The notes under the pieces are model-generated. The model made no database searches. It saw only the letters and a list, made by a program, of their open reading frames with translations, and was not told the DNA's origin. Positions 41,091 through 49,853 of a DNA stretch of 56,013 nucleotides are shown here, in pieces. Position 1 is the stretch's first letter. The number at the start of each line of letters is the position of its first letter. The position numbers and the translations under genes were made by a program. The stretch is taken from contig NZ_JAJBMO010000027.1 of assembly GCF_020537505.1 (NCBI RefSeq), positions 1 to 56,013 on the forward strand, given 5' to 3'. This DNA is from Blautia glucerasea. Lineage in GTDB: Bacteria > Bacillota > Clostridia > Lachnospirales > Lachnospiraceae.

Positions 41091-43664
41091 TTAATCATAA
41101 TACTCAATATCATCATTTGAGCTGCCATCGCCGCCATCTGGTGCCGGTTCGTCACCACCATCGCCGCTGTTATCATCTGGGTTCTCTGGATTATCCGGGT
41201 TATCTGGATTATCTGGATTCTCCGGATCCGGAGTAGGAGTCAGGCTGTCTTCCTCATAAATTTCCATTTCCTGATCTTCACTGTAATCCTCTTCGTCGTA
41301 ATCGTAGAAGTGCTGGTCACAGTAATCAGTAGGAATGGTAGCTACATCGAAGTATTCCTCAATAACCGGGCAGCCGGCTCTTGGAAGAAGTCCTGTCTCG
41401 GAGCAGACGCTGATCTGCTCAATACCTGCAGGCTGTTCGAATTCCTTGTATTCCATACCCTGGTGGATACGGCTCATAACCTTGCGCCATAATGTCTTAT
41501 GGAAGTTACGTGCATCACCCTCCGGAATCTTCTGGTTGCCATCGTAGCCGGACCATACTGCACAGGTATAGTATGGAGTGTAGCCTACAAACCAAAGGTC
41601 ATTGTACTCATCTGTGGTACCTGTCTTACCGGCAACCGCCATGTTATCGAGCTGGCATGCAGTACCAGTACCATTCTGTACAACATCCTTAAGAGCACTT
41701 GTAAGAAGGTAAGCGGTTGTCTCCTTGATAACAGAACGTCCGGCTGAGTTATTCTCAATGAGAACATTTCCATTGTGGTCAAGGATCTTGGTGTAGTAAA
41801 CAGGCTTGATATAGTTACCGCCGTTTGCAATGGCTGCATATGCGGCACAAAGCTCAACGTTCTTAACACCGTAGGTCAGACCTCCAAGTGCGGTAGGAAG
41901 GTTGGCATCTGTGTAAACATTTCCATTGGCATCGGTATCTGCTTCTGTACCATGTGCCAGTGTGGTGAATCCAAAGTTGTCAAGGTATTTCAGGCCAAGC
42001 TTAGGAGTGACATCCTCGAAACACTGGACAGCAACGGTATTGACGGAATTACGGATGGCAGTACGGAGGGTAGTGGTACCATTGAAGTTACCGCCTGCAT
42101 TATTAACTGGGGCACCATTCTCATAGGTGATCGGCTCATCCTCGTAGGTGGTAGCCAGTGTCATGCCCTTTTCATTGAGGGCAGGAGCATAGGTGGATAC
42201 GATCTTAAATGTGGAACCAGGCTGACGGGTACTGTCTGTGGCACGGTTCAGGGTAAGACTGGCAGTCTTGGTTCCCCTTCCGCCAATGATCGCCTTCACA
42301 TACCCGGTATGTTGGTCGATAATAGTCATTGCTGACTGAGGCTGTGGGGCAAAGCTTACACGCTCGGCAACAACAGTGCTTCCATCAGCAAGGATATTCG
42401 CTTTATAACGGTCGATATAGGTCTGTCCCTCGTCCTGGGAATCAAATAAAAGATCAAAGGATGGATCCTCATTCTGGAAGTAAAGCTTCATCATTTCCTT
42501 GCTGTAGTTTACTTCCTGTCCATCTGGCTGTTTTACAGTAAGGGCATAATCAAGAGCATACTGTACATAATCCGGATAATTGGAAGGATCGGAATATTCT
42601 TCATCTACAATATTCTGGATATCCGGATCCTGTGTGGTCATGATCTTCAGGCCGCCGCTGTACAGAAGGTTCTGTGCCTGTGTCTTGGTGTATCCCTTAA
42701 TATTCATCAGGTCGTTGATAACCTGCTGGGTAAGCTCATCCTCAAAGTAAGAGTAGGTCTTGTTGGAAGCCTGTGTATTGTAAGCCTGTGCTTCCTGGAT
42801 GCGGGTGTAAACATCATCATTCAGAGCCTCGTCATACTGCTCCTGGGTGATGTAATTCTGATCCAGCATGTGATCCAGAACCTCTTTACGTCTCTTCGCA
42901 TTCTCCTTGGGGTTCTCGATTGGATTGTACTTGGTAGGAGCCTGGGTGATACCTGCAAGTGTGGCACACTCGGAAAGGTTCAGATCCCATACGTCTTTGT
43001 TGAAATACTGGCGTGCAGCAGCCTGTACACCGTAAGCACCGGCACCAAGGTTGATGGTGTTCAGATAGTTCTCCAGGATCACGGTCTTGTCATTGATCTT
43101 CTTCTCAATCTCAATGGCAAGGTACTGCTCCTGGAGCTTACGTGTGAATCGTTCGATCTGTGTGGACTCATTGGTCCAGTTTGTGAAGACGTTGTTCTTC
43201 AGAAGCTGCTGGGTAATGGTACTTGCACCCTCAGAAAAGCTTCCAGTGGTAAGTGCTTTTACACCGGCACGAAGAATACCTCTCACATCGATTCCATTAT
43301 GTTCATAAAAACGCTCATCCTCGATAGCCACTACTGCGTGCTGCAGATCCTCTGGTATCTGTTCAATGGAAACCGGAAGTCGGTTGGCATTGGGTGCTGC
43401 CAGCTTACGGATCTGATTTCCGTTGCAGTCATAGAGGAAAGTGGCATAACCAAGAGGCATGATATCCACTTCATTTACGTCCGGCGTATTTGCAAGTATT
43501 CCGCGAATAGAACCGATTCCAAGACTGGATACTGCAACGCACAGGGCGATCAGGCCGATGAAAAGGACTCTGATAAACGAAACATGTGCTCTTTTCCCCA
43601 TCATGGACGAGCGGGAAATAAGAGCATTCCGTTTCTTAGAGGCCGATTTTTTTCCGTAGTTCAT
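41091..43664 (-). CDS. pbpA: Class A penicillin-binding protein (PBP1A type)
   Basis: An 857-aa bifunctional peptidoglycan synthase. One N-terminal membrane anchor (FIRVLFIGLIALCVAVSSLG, ~30-49) is followed by the GT51 transglycosylase with catalytic Glu115 (AVVAIEDERFYEH) and EGASTITQQLLKN, then the transpeptidase with SxxK (GSTFKIVS, Ser ~483), SVN (IRNSVNTV) and KTG (AGKTGTTDE, ~679). The C-terminus is an acidic tail with repeated NPDNP/NPENP units and Gly/Asp runs outside the cell. AAAGGAGG on the minus strand precedes the ATG. The exact symbol in this species is uncertain (ponA/mrcA are used too). Confidence 0.95.
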   Translation of the reverse strand: MNYGKKSASKKRNALISRSSMMGKRAHVSFIRVLFIGLIALCVAVSSLGIGSIRGILANTPDVNEVDIMPLGYATFLYDCNGNQIRKLAAPNANRLPVSIEQIPEDLQHAVVAIEDERFYEHNGIDVRGILRAGVKALTTGSFSEGASTITQQLLKNNVFTNWTNESTQIERFTRKLQEQYLAIEIEKKINDKTVILENYLNTINLGAGAYGVQAAARQYFNKDVWDLNLSECATLAGITQAPTKYNPIENPKENAKRRKEVLDHMLDQNYITQEQYDEALNDDVYTRIQEAQAYNTQASNKTYSYFEDELTQQVINDLMNIKGYTKTQAQNLLYSGGLKIMTTQDPDIQNIVDEEYSDPSNYPDYVQYALDYALTVKQPDGQEVNYSKEMMKLYFQNEDPSFDLLFDSQDEGQTYIDRYKANILADGSTVVAERVSFAPQPQSAMTIIDQHTGYVKAIIGGRGTKTASLTLNRATDSTRQPGSTFKIVSTYAPALNEKGMTLATTYEDEPITYENGAPVNNAGGNFNGTTTLRTAIRNSVNTVAVQCFEDVTPKLGLKYLDNFGFTTLAHGTEADTDANGNVYTDANLPTALGGLTYGVKNVELCAAYAAIANGGNYIKPVYYTKILDHNGNVLIENNSAGRSVIKETTAYLLTSALKDVVQNGTGTACQLDNMAVAGKTGTTDEYNDLWFVGYTPYYTCAVWSGYDGNQKIPEGDARNFHKTLWRKVMSRIHQGMEYKEFEQPAGIEQISVCSETGLLPRAGCPVIEEYFDVATIPTDYCDQHFYDYDEEDYSEDQEMEIYEEDSLTPTPDPENPDNPDNPDNPENPDDNSGDGGDEPAPDGGDGSSNDDIEYYD

Positions 43665-43949
43665 GATAAACCTCCTTTATAATCCGTTCTATTATATCAA
43701 ATCTCCATAAGTAAATAAACCCTAAAATCGAATATTTCTGTGAACTCTTTTATGTTTTTGAAGGGATTTTTTCCAAAATGAGCCCTGTTTATTCTGATTA
43801 TAGCAAATCGTGGGAGATAAGCAGGAAAATAGATTTTCCCGTGGAAGAACCTTGGTGGATTCGGGAAGATTCTGTTTTCTGGGACTGGAAACCACAGGCG
43901 ATTCATGTTACACTATGAAACACGCACTAAGATTTTGGAGGTTCCCGAT

Positions 43950-44606
43950 ATGCTGGAGAATTATAAGACAATTTACGCAGGCGGTGAGGGGGAGATCACG
44001 GAGAAAAAGTCCCGCTTTATTGCCACTGTGCGCCTGGTGGAAAAAGAAGAGGACGCACTTGCGTTTATAGAGGAAATGAAGAAGAAATACTGGGACGCCA
44101 GACATAACTGTTATGCTTATTCCATTGGAGAGCACAGGGAGTTTACCAGATGCAGTGACGACGGCGAGCCTTCAGGAACAGCAGGGCGCCCAATGCTGGA
44201 TGTGATCCTGGGAGAGGATATTTATAATGTGGCTGTGGTTGTGACAAGATATTTTGGTGGTGTGCTCCTTGGCACTGGCGGTCTGGTAAGAGCCTATTCC
44301 GGCGCGGTTCAGGCTGGTCTTGGGGAAAGTACGGTGATTGAGAAGCATCATGGGATTTCCCTGGCACTGACAGCAGATTATACGGCAATCGGCAAGCTGC
44401 AGTATATTGCTGCGGAGAACCAGCTGCCCATTCTGGATACAGAGTACACCGACAGAGTGATCATGCATCTCCTGGTGCCGAATGACCAGGCAGGGCGGAT
44501 CCAGAAGGTGATCACAGAAGCTACCAGCGGACGGGTGAAAATGGAGAAAGAGAAGGAACTGTATTTCGCAGATGTGAATGGTGAGACTGAAGTATTTGAT
44601 CACTGA
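43950..44606 (+). CDS. yigZ: YigZ/IMPACT-family protein
   Basis: A 218-aa UPF0029 protein. The N-terminal IMPACT domain shows ITEKKSRFIATV, ARHNCYAYSIG and the family signature CSDDGEPSGTAGRPML; the C-terminal DUF1949 ferredoxin-like domain follows ('VIMHLLVPNDQAGRIQKVI'). Homologues bind RNA or ribosome-associated factors; the precise role in bacteria is not settled. TTGGAGGTT at 43935-43943 selects ATG 43950; the longer frame from 43905 has no ribosome site. The 164-bp gap to the convergent cyclophilin gene holds nothing I can name. Confidence 0.93.
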   Translation: MLENYKTIYAGGEGEITEKKSRFIATVRLVEKEEDALAFIEEMKKKYWDARHNCYAYSIGEHREFTRCSDDGEPSGTAGRPMLDVILGEDIYNVAVVVTRYFGGVLLGTGGLVRAYSGAVQAGLGESTVIEKHHGISLALTADYTAIGKLQYIAAENQLPILDTEYTDRVIMHLLVPNDQAGRIQKVITEATSGRVKMEKEKELYFADVNGETEVFDH

Positions 44607-44770
44607 AAATCTGGCGTGATGCGCACGTGAGTAAAAAGACCCAGGAGAGTTTCATAATGTACCAATTTCCAAAAACAGATCAGAGACTGGAACATGAAGA
44701 AGCCTTCCTGAGTCCTTTATTATGATTTACGCATATTTGAAGTGTTTTGTTCTGCAAAATGCAGTATTTA

Positions 44771-45289
44771 TCAGCATTTCTCCGGTTCCGGATACTCTGC
44801 GCCGAAGGTTTCCACTGTCATGGATTTGATTTTCTGCTCGTCAAGAGGTCTGTCACTGTAGTCTGTGTCAGTCTCTGCAATCCTGTTAACCACATCCATG
44901 CCCTCGATCACTTTACCGAAAGCAGCGTAAGCGCCGTCAAGGTGTGGTGCATTCTTGTGCATGATGAAGAACTGGCTTCCTGCGGAATCTGGATGCATTG
45001 CTCTTGCCATGGAGAGAACGCCCTCTGTATGTCTTAAATCGTTCTGCACACCGTTCTGGGCAAACTCACCCTTGATGCTGTATCCCGGGCCGCCCATTCC
45101 GGTTCCATCCGGGCATCCGCCCTGGATCATGAAACCGCAGATGACACGGTGGAAGATAAGTCCGTCATAGAAGCCCTTTTTTACAAGGCTGATAAAGTTA
45201 TTTACAGTATTTGGTGCAATTTCCGGATATAACTCCGCTTTCATCACATCTCCATTATCCATGGTAATGGTAACAACTGGATTTGCCAT
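44771..45289 (-). CDS. ppiB: Cyclophilin-type peptidyl-prolyl isomerase
   Basis: A 172-aa single-domain cyclophilin. FHRVICGFMIQGG contains the catalytic Arg and the substrate-cleft Phe/Met/Gln; GSQFFIMHKNAPHLDGAYAA carries the Phe and His positions. It accelerates cis-trans isomerisation of X-Pro bonds in folding proteins in the cytosol; no signal peptide or lipobox is present. Its ribosome site AAAAAGGAG lies at 45298-45306 on the minus strand. It is divergent from tsaE. Confidence 0.95.
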   Translation of the reverse strand: MANPVVTITMDNGDVMKAELYPEIAPNTVNNFISLVKKGFYDGLIFHRVICGFMIQGGCPDGTGMGGPGYSIKGEFAQNGVQNDLRHTEGVLSMARAMHPDSAGSQFFIMHKNAPHLDGAYAAFGKVIEGMDVVNRIAETDTDYSDRPLDEQKIKSMTVETFGAEYPEPEKC

Positions 45290-45385
45290 AGTTTAATCTC
45301 CTTTTTCAAAAAGTATTGTATTTCGCTATTCGTTTTATTATAATATGCAAAGAGCAATTCTGCAAGAAAAAAGGAGTTGTAAGCT

Positions 45386-45817
45386 ATGATAAAAGAAACT
45401 TTCAGCCCGGAAGAGACCTTTGCCTTCGGCAGATGGATCGGGGAAAATGCCCTTCCAGGGCAGGTATATACATTGGTAGGAGATCTTGGCGTGGGAAAAA
45501 CGGTTTTCACCCAGGGCGTGGCAGACGGCCTTGGAATCACAGAGCCGGTAAACAGCCCTACTTTTACCATTATTCAGGAATATGAGAGTGGCCGCATGCC
45601 ATTCTATCACTTCGATGTCTATCGGATCGGGGACATCGAGGAGATGGAAGAGATTGGTTATGACGACTATTTCTACGGAAATGGAATCTGCCTGATCGAG
45701 TGGGCGAATCTGATCGAAGAGATTCTGCCGGAACAGATTATTGAGATCACAATCGAGAAAGATCTGGAGAAGGGCTTCGATTACCGCAGGATTACAGTAA
45801 CCGGTCTTCCAGAGTAA
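45386..45817 (+). CDS. tsaE: tRNA t6A biosynthesis ATPase TsaE
   Basis: A 143-aa P-loop ATPase that works with TsaB and TsaD to make N6-threonylcarbamoyl-adenosine at position 37 of ANN-decoding tRNAs. Walker A is GDLGVGKT (32-39); SPTFTIIQEY and FYHFDVYRIGD are conserved TsaE motifs, and LIEWANLI is the C-terminal signature. AAGGAG at 45371-45376 supports the start. tsaB follows 132 bp later and tsaD lies near the right end, so the pathway is split into two loci within 8 kb. Confidence 0.96.
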   Translation: MIKETFSPEETFAFGRWIGENALPGQVYTLVGDLGVGKTVFTQGVADGLGITEPVNSPTFTIIQEYESGRMPFYHFDVYRIGDIEEMEEIGYDDYFYGNGICLIEWANLIEEILPEQIIEITIEKDLEKGFDYRRITVTGLPE

Positions 45818-45949
45818 GGATAGCGTATAGCGTTAAATGACTGCCTGGATGTATGCTGTAATGTGAAAAGAACCAGCCAATATGTTGGCTGCTGTTAGCA
45901 TCTATTAAAAAAGAATTCTCCGCGAAAGTGGGGAGGGTAAGGAGAAAAA

Positions 45950-46681
45950 ATGAAGATTTTAGGACTTGACAGTTCAGGAATCGTCGCTTCTGTTGCAATT
46001 GTGGAGGATGAGAACCTGATCGCGGAATACACGGTGAACTATAAGAAGACACACTCCCAGACACTTCTTCCCATGCTGGACGAGCTGGCGAAGATGACAG
46101 AATTAGATCTGGACACCATTGACGCCATTGCGGTGGCAGCAGGACCAGGCTCCTTTACAGGACTTCGCATTGGTTCCGCCACAGCCAAAGGGCTTGGGCT
46201 GGCACTGAAAAAGCCCCTGGTGGAGATCCCTACAGTGGATGCGCTTGCATACAATCTGTACGATGCGAAGGCATTGATCTGCCCCATCATGGATGCCAGA
46301 AGAAGCCAGGTTTATACTGGAATCTACCGCTTCGAAGACCACAAACTGGTAACTGTGGAAGCGCAGATGGCAGTTCCGGTGTCCGAACTGATCGAGAAAT
46401 TAAATGCAAGAGGGGAAGAAGTGATCTTCCTTGGAGATGGCGTACCTGTTTTTGCGAAAATGATCGAAGAGAACCTAAAGGTTCCATATTCTTTCGCACC
46501 TGCCCATGTGAATAAGCAAAGAGCGGCAGCAGTAGCAGCCCTTGGCGAAATTTACGTAAAAGAGGGCAAAGAAGTGACTGCTATGGAGCATGTACCAGAA
46601 TACCTGAGAGTTTCCCAGGCAGAGAGAGAACGTGCGCAGAAATTGCAGACTGAGAAAGACACTGGAAATGCTAAGGAGTAG
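45950..46681 (+). CDS. tsaB: t6A biosynthesis protein TsaB
   Basis: A 243-aa ASKHA-fold partner of TsaD, non-catalytic. Seen: LGLDSSG at the N-terminus, HSQTLLPMLDEL, AAGPGSFTGLRIG (~64-76) and CPIMDARRSQVYTGIY. GTAAGGAG at 45937-45944 supports ATG 45950. The gap before it (45818-45949) contains a small hairpin CAGCCAA/TTGGCTG at ~45875-45892. Its stop lies inside the ribosome-site region of rimI (AAGGAG at 46674-46679), so tsaB and rimI are coupled. Confidence 0.95.
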   Translation: MKILGLDSSGIVASVAIVEDENLIAEYTVNYKKTHSQTLLPMLDELAKMTELDLDTIDAIAVAAGPGSFTGLRIGSATAKGLGLALKKPLVEIPTVDALAYNLYDAKALICPIMDARRSQVYTGIYRFEDHKLVTVEAQMAVPVSELIEKLNARGEEVIFLGDGVPVFAKMIEENLKVPYSFAPAHVNKQRAAAVAALGEIYVKEGKEVTAMEHVPEYLRVSQAERERAQKLQTEKDTGNAKE

Positions 46682-46688
46682 TTCGTAT

Positions 46689-47126
46689 ATGATTCTTCGT
46701 GAAATGTTAGTAGATGACCTTGACCAGGTCATGAAAATCGAGACAGAATTATTTTCCCCACCCTGGACCAGGGAGGGCTTTTTCACCTACCTTACCCGCA
46801 GGGATGCTATGTTCCTGGTGGTGGAAGAAAAGGGAGAAATCCTGGCCTACTGTGGACTGATCATGGTTCTGGACGAGGGCGATATTACCAATGTGGCTGT
46901 ACGCCCTGACCGCCAGCGGGAAGGAATCGGACATTTCCTTATGGACAGCCTGATCCGCCTGGCAGAACAGCAGGGGGTGACAACCATTCATCTTGAAGTA
47001 CGTGTGGGAAATGAGACCGCCATCCGTCTCTACGAAAGAATGGGCTTTACAAGAGACGGGATCCGCAGGAAATACTATACGGACCCCGTAGAAGATGCCT
47101 TACTTATGACGCGGCATCCGCGTTAG
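46689..47126 (+). CDS. rimI: Ribosomal protein S18 alanine N-acetyltransferase
   Basis: A 145-aa GNAT enzyme, expected to acetylate the N-terminal alanine of ribosomal protein S18. It has the acetyl-CoA loop RPDRQREGIGHFL (Q/RxxGxG/A), preceded by ITNVAV, and the C-terminal ETAIRLYERMGFTRDGIRRKYY typical for RimI. AAGGAG at 46674-46679 selects ATG 46689. It is the usual third gene of the tsaE-tsaB-rimI cluster. Its last 27 bp overlap the convergent yfhO gene. Confidence 0.93.
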   Translation: MILREMLVDDLDQVMKIETELFSPPWTREGFFTYLTRRDAMFLVVEEKGEILAYCGLIMVLDEGDITNVAVRPDRQREGIGHFLMDSLIRLAEQQGVTTIHLEVRVGNETAIRLYERMGFTRDGIRRKYYTDPVEDALLMTRHPR

Positions 47127-49661
47127 AGCTTGCGAGAGAATTAAAACAACCGCTGCCGCAAGGCTCAGCAGCAACCCAATGGACTTACCGGGCGCATGAA
47201 ATTCAATTCGGATTTCATGTGCCCCTTTTTGCAGTGGAAAACCAACAAAAGCCTTGTTTACCTGTTCCGTAGCCACTTCTTTTCCATCCACATAAGCGGT
47301 ATAGCCCCTTGAATAGGTGTAAGAGGTTACGAAATACCCATCCTCTGGCATATTGATCTTTCCATTCACAATTTCAGCTCCGGAAGTGGTATTTTCCTGA
47401 AAATCCACCATTCCGGGATGGGAAAGGGCAGATAATGGAAGGGTATAAGCCCTCACATTTTTGATCTCATAATGGCCGCTGGAAAAAGTGATATCCAGGG
47501 AATCCATGTCTTCATTGCCTGAGACCATATAATAAAAAGTGTTGTTATTGTTTGGATACGGAGCTTCTGAACCGGAAAGCCGGTTTCGGATTCCATTAAT
47601 GATAATGGACATATCCCGTTCTCCATCATATTCTACGTCAAAGGAAAGCAGCAAAATAGTAGAAGCGCTTAAGGCCTCCGGCAGCTTCCGGCAGACCGTT
47701 TCATCCTTAGAGGAATCCTCATGATCAAAGAAATCCTCTGGCAGGGTATATTCCCTCATCTGTGAAGCATAAGGCAGAGCTGACTGCGAATTTTCCTCCT
47801 GCATTTCCACAATCGTCCGGTTTACAAGCGTATCCAGCGTCTGTGGATAGGAAAGCTGGTCAAAATCATCTTCGCTCATCAGTGCTGTGCTTCCATAAGC
47901 CAGTGGCAGCACATTGGGATTCTCTGCTAGTACATGCCCCTCTTTTTCCTGAAGAACGGTATATCCTGCCGGAACCTTGTCGGATTTTGTCTGAATGTAC
48001 CGTACTCCCATAAGATATTCCTGGAAAGGATTCAGATCTGCAGTCATGGCAACACGGTTCCGGATGCTGATGGGCATGTGCAAAATATCGTAAAGCAGCG
48101 TGTTGTACTGACTGTTGGAAATAGAGGAGTAGATGGTGCTCTTGTTCTGATCTCCAGTGATCACATAGTTGGTATTGTTAGAAGGATGCTCGATCACATC
48201 AAAACGGGCCTGCGGATTTTCACAGTAGGTTTCCAGGTCTTCCCTGGAAAAATAGTCTCTTGATTCGTCAGCAACAGTGGCATAATGCTCCTCCTGTCCC
48301 TTTGCCAGATAAAGCTGGGCAGGAACAGCAAGAAGGAAGATCAAACTGAATAGATTGAAAATCCAGGAATTTATTGGCAGTGCAAGCTGCTTTTTTTCTA
48401 CAAAAATACCTGTAATAACAAGCACAAGCAGGAGAATCAGATCCGTTTTCACAAGTGTCCGCACCTGCACATTCCGAAGAAGAAAAACAAGCTGGACGAT
48501 CACAGGGACTGCACAAAGCAGAGCCAGCGGCAGACTGTGCCGTATTTTTCCAAGCCGAAGCCCTTCCAGGGCCTGAGCCACAAGGTAAAGGATCAGAGGA
48601 AGAAATGGAATCAGGCATTTGGGCCGTACATACAAAGTGGCGTTTAAGATCCAGTAAAAAACATCAAAAAAAAGCAGGCAGAAAATGGCAATCGCCAGCT
48701 TCCGTGTTCTTTTTTCCCGGATGCAAAGGAACAGGGCGTACAGGCAGAATAAGGTAAGCCCACAGCCATAAGGACTGTAGAGAATGCTGTCCAGCGTTGG
48801 ATTTACGCCAAGGATCTTAAAAAGGGATTCCCCTGCCCCGGTATCTTTTTTGTTTCCAAGGATGGAAAGACCAGTTGGAAGCAGCAGAAAAAGGTTCATA
48901 GCTACTGCAAAGGAAACATCCACAATATAATTCCACCATATTTTATGCTTTGTTTTCTTCCTGGCTTCCGCAGGTATCTGCTTCAGATAATCCGGCAGCA
49001 GGTGGCAAATATAGAGAATACCTGCTACAAAGCAGGAGGGGAAAAAGTAAAAGCTGTGCAGAATACAAAAAAACAGTGCAAAAATAAGCCCAATATGAGG
49101 GCGGAGCTTATATTCTGTCTGTTCCTTTGGCTCCAGGATCCGGTCCAGCATCAAAAAAGCCAGAAGGAGAAAGGGCAGATAATTTACGAACATGATCTGC
49201 TTGTGTGCCTGGAAAAAGCAGTTGGCACTCAGATAAAAAAATCCGCACACAAATCCGGTAAAGCCGGAAAAGCCTTTTCTGTGAAGCCAGAAATAAAGAA
49301 GCCCTGCTCCAAGAAAAATTTCCAGTATGGCATAGCCTTGGATGAAGTATTCCATTGCAATTCCTGGGAAAAGGTAGGAGACCAGCACATCCGGGCGCAT
49401 AAATCCATAATAGGAAAGGGAAAAAAAGTTGGTTCCGCCTCCAAGTCCGGTAAAATCCGGGAAAAGCTTTCCAGTAGCGTAGAAATTTTCACGCATGTAA
49501 TCGGCGATGGTGACATGCTGGGAATACCAGTCTGTCTCAGAACCAAACCAGGATCCGGCTGGAACCAGCTGCCAGATCAAAATTCCTCCTGCCGCCAGAA
49601 GCAGCAGGAAGGGAAACAGGTTTCTCCAAATGAATTTTTGCGGTTTGTTGCTAAAGATCAT
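47100..49661 (-). CDS. YfhO-family multispanning membrane protein, paralogue 1
   Basis: An 853-aa YfhO-type protein: many transmembrane helices in the first ~430 residues, then a large extracytoplasmic domain and a last helix (SIGLLLSLAAAVVLILSQAL). ETDWYSQHVTIADYMRENFY in the first outer loop has the acidic residue expected of GT-C type glycosyltransferases. Family members add sugars to lipoteichoic acid or other surface polymers from undecaprenyl-linked donors; the substrate here is unknown. It is about 65% similar by eye to the next gene, indicating a tandem duplication. It ends convergent with and overlapping rimI by 27 bp. TTGACA on the minus strand near 49749-49754 may be its promoter. 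Confidence 0.9.
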   Translation of the reverse strand: MIFSNKPQKFIWRNLFPFLLLLAAGGILIWQLVPAGSWFGSETDWYSQHVTIADYMRENFYATGKLFPDFTGLGGGTNFFSLSYYGFMRPDVLVSYLFPGIAMEYFIQGYAILEIFLGAGLLYFWLHRKGFSGFTGFVCGFFYLSANCFFQAHKQIMFVNYLPFLLLAFLMLDRILEPKEQTEYKLRPHIGLIFALFFCILHSFYFFPSCFVAGILYICHLLPDYLKQIPAEARKKTKHKIWWNYIVDVSFAVAMNLFLLLPTGLSILGNKKDTGAGESLFKILGVNPTLDSILYSPYGCGLTLFCLYALFLCIREKRTRKLAIAIFCLLFFDVFYWILNATLYVRPKCLIPFLPLILYLVAQALEGLRLGKIRHSLPLALLCAVPVIVQLVFLLRNVQVRTLVKTDLILLLVLVITGIFVEKKQLALPINSWIFNLFSLIFLLAVPAQLYLAKGQEEHYATVADESRDYFSREDLETYCENPQARFDVIEHPSNNTNYVITGDQNKSTIYSSISNSQYNTLLYDILHMPISIRNRVAMTADLNPFQEYLMGVRYIQTKSDKVPAGYTVLQEKEGHVLAENPNVLPLAYGSTALMSEDDFDQLSYPQTLDTLVNRTIVEMQEENSQSALPYASQMREYTLPEDFFDHEDSSKDETVCRKLPEALSASTILLLSFDVEYDGERDMSIIINGIRNRLSGSEAPYPNNNNTFYYMVSGNEDMDSLDITFSSGHYEIKNVRAYTLPLSALSHPGMVDFQENTTSGAEIVNGKINMPEDGYFVTSYTYSRGYTAYVDGKEVATEQVNKAFVGFPLQKGAHEIRIEFHAPGKSIGLLLSLAAAVVLILSQALTRMPRHK

Positions 49662-49853
49662 AATAAATCCTTCCTGTTACGAAAGCCGAAGCCGTAACGT
49701 TGGTTGCGTGTATGGTAATTTGGATATCAAAACACATTGTACACGGTTTGTCAAGTTACAATTAGATTTTACTTATCGCTGTTTAGAACGCAATAGTAAT
49801 CAAAAAGGATCCGCAAAATAGTTATGCAGATCCCGAAACATATGAAAAGATAA

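Noticed and set aside
41150..41260. Tandem DNA repeat in the PBP gene
   Set aside because: The short GGATTATC/TCTGGATT repeats simply encode the NPDNP tail, a common low-complexity wall-spanning end.
42870..43682. Plus-strand frame of 270 codons opposite the PBP gene
   Set aside because: Shadow of the penicillin-binding protein, no initiation signal.
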